A stretch of DNA of 64,000 nt from Prorocentrum cordatum (Eukaryota > Sar > Dinophyceae > Prorocentrales > Prorocentraceae). The notes below the pieces were generated by a model. The model worked only from the letters and a program-made list of their open reading frames with translations, had not been told where the DNA came from and ran no database searches. Position 1 is the first letter of the stretch. The number at the start of each line of letters is the position of its first letter. Where the stretch lies: positions 75,001 through 139,000 of the forward strand of contig CAUYUJ010015272.1 in the NCBI GenBank assembly GCA_963575745.1. Direction: 5' to 3'. Below, piece by piece: positions 63,931 through 64,000 of this stretch. The position numbers and the translations under genes were made by a program.

Positions 63931-64000
63931 GCAAACAAAGAGAGGGAGATCCCCCCCCCCAAAAAATCATCAATTCCGACTCTCGTGGGGCCCTTTTGGG

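Noticed and set aside
1-64000. tRNA, rRNA, bacterial operons, phage or plasmid genes
   Set aside because: I searched by eye for TTCGA-type T-arms, rRNA motifs and compact same-strand gene clusters, and saw none that hold up.

Overview
The window looks like nuclear DNA of a dinoflagellate. It is GC-rich and gene-poor, and no prokaryotic operon, rRNA or tRNA is visible. It carries two matches to the core of the dinoflagellate spliced leader (DinoSL), near 38.0 kb and 48.25 kb. Exon-like coding blocks are separated by introns full of simple repeats. There are several decayed reverse transcriptases, one MULE-type DNA transposon, and very abundant mini- and microsatellites. The species cannot be named from the sequence alone; a Prorocentrum- or Symbiodiniaceae-like dinophyte is my inference.

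Layout. 0-3.5 kb: decayed retroelement pieces (a GIY-YIG-like fragment, an unknown coding fragment, then a reverse-transcriptase C-terminus with zinc knuckle and RNase H). 3.5-9 kb: non-coding, including a CCAAGACGGCC-type repeat field with a period near 400 bp. 9.1-10.8 kb: a reverse-transcriptase 3' remnant and one possible exon. 12-13.6 kb: an intron-like dispersed repeat and a minus-strand non-LTR reverse transcriptase. 13.6-20.3 kb: a giant inverted repeat (arms about 1.4 kb, loop about 3.9 kb). Its loop holds a tandem array of foldback units, a 30-bp satellite and a second nested inverted repeat. 20.3-21.4 kb: a second copy of the intron-like repeat, directly upstream of a membrane-protein gene. 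21.8-27.4 kb: copies of a dispersed repeat family (DR1 here), a 66-bp minisatellite and more of the CCAAGACGGCC family.

27,369-35,602 is the most interesting object: an apparently complete 8.2-kb MULE (Mutator-like) transposon. It has TIR-like ends made of TTCACCGGCC repeats and a 10-bp target-site duplication (ACGCGAAAGG), and it sits inside a DR1 copy. It encodes a transposase with a WRKY/GCM1-type zinc finger and a DDE core; a second exon encodes a SWIM finger, a CCHC-like knuckle and an OTU-type cysteine protease. Other DR1 copies in the window serve as approximate paralogous empty sites.

35.6-47.6 kb: DR1 remains, satellites, long T and CT tracts, a two-exon unknown gene (40.6-42.5 kb) and a 25-bp tandem array. 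48.3-56.3 kb: three large plus-strand orphan coding blocks separated by microsatellite-filled gaps. The first is preceded by a relict spliced leader, so it may descend from a reverse-transcribed mRNA; the middle block is clearly damaged. 57-63.4 kb: repeats and a 5'-truncated non-LTR reverse transcriptase. 63.5-63.9 kb: the C-terminal exon of a membrane protein related to the one at 20.5 kb.
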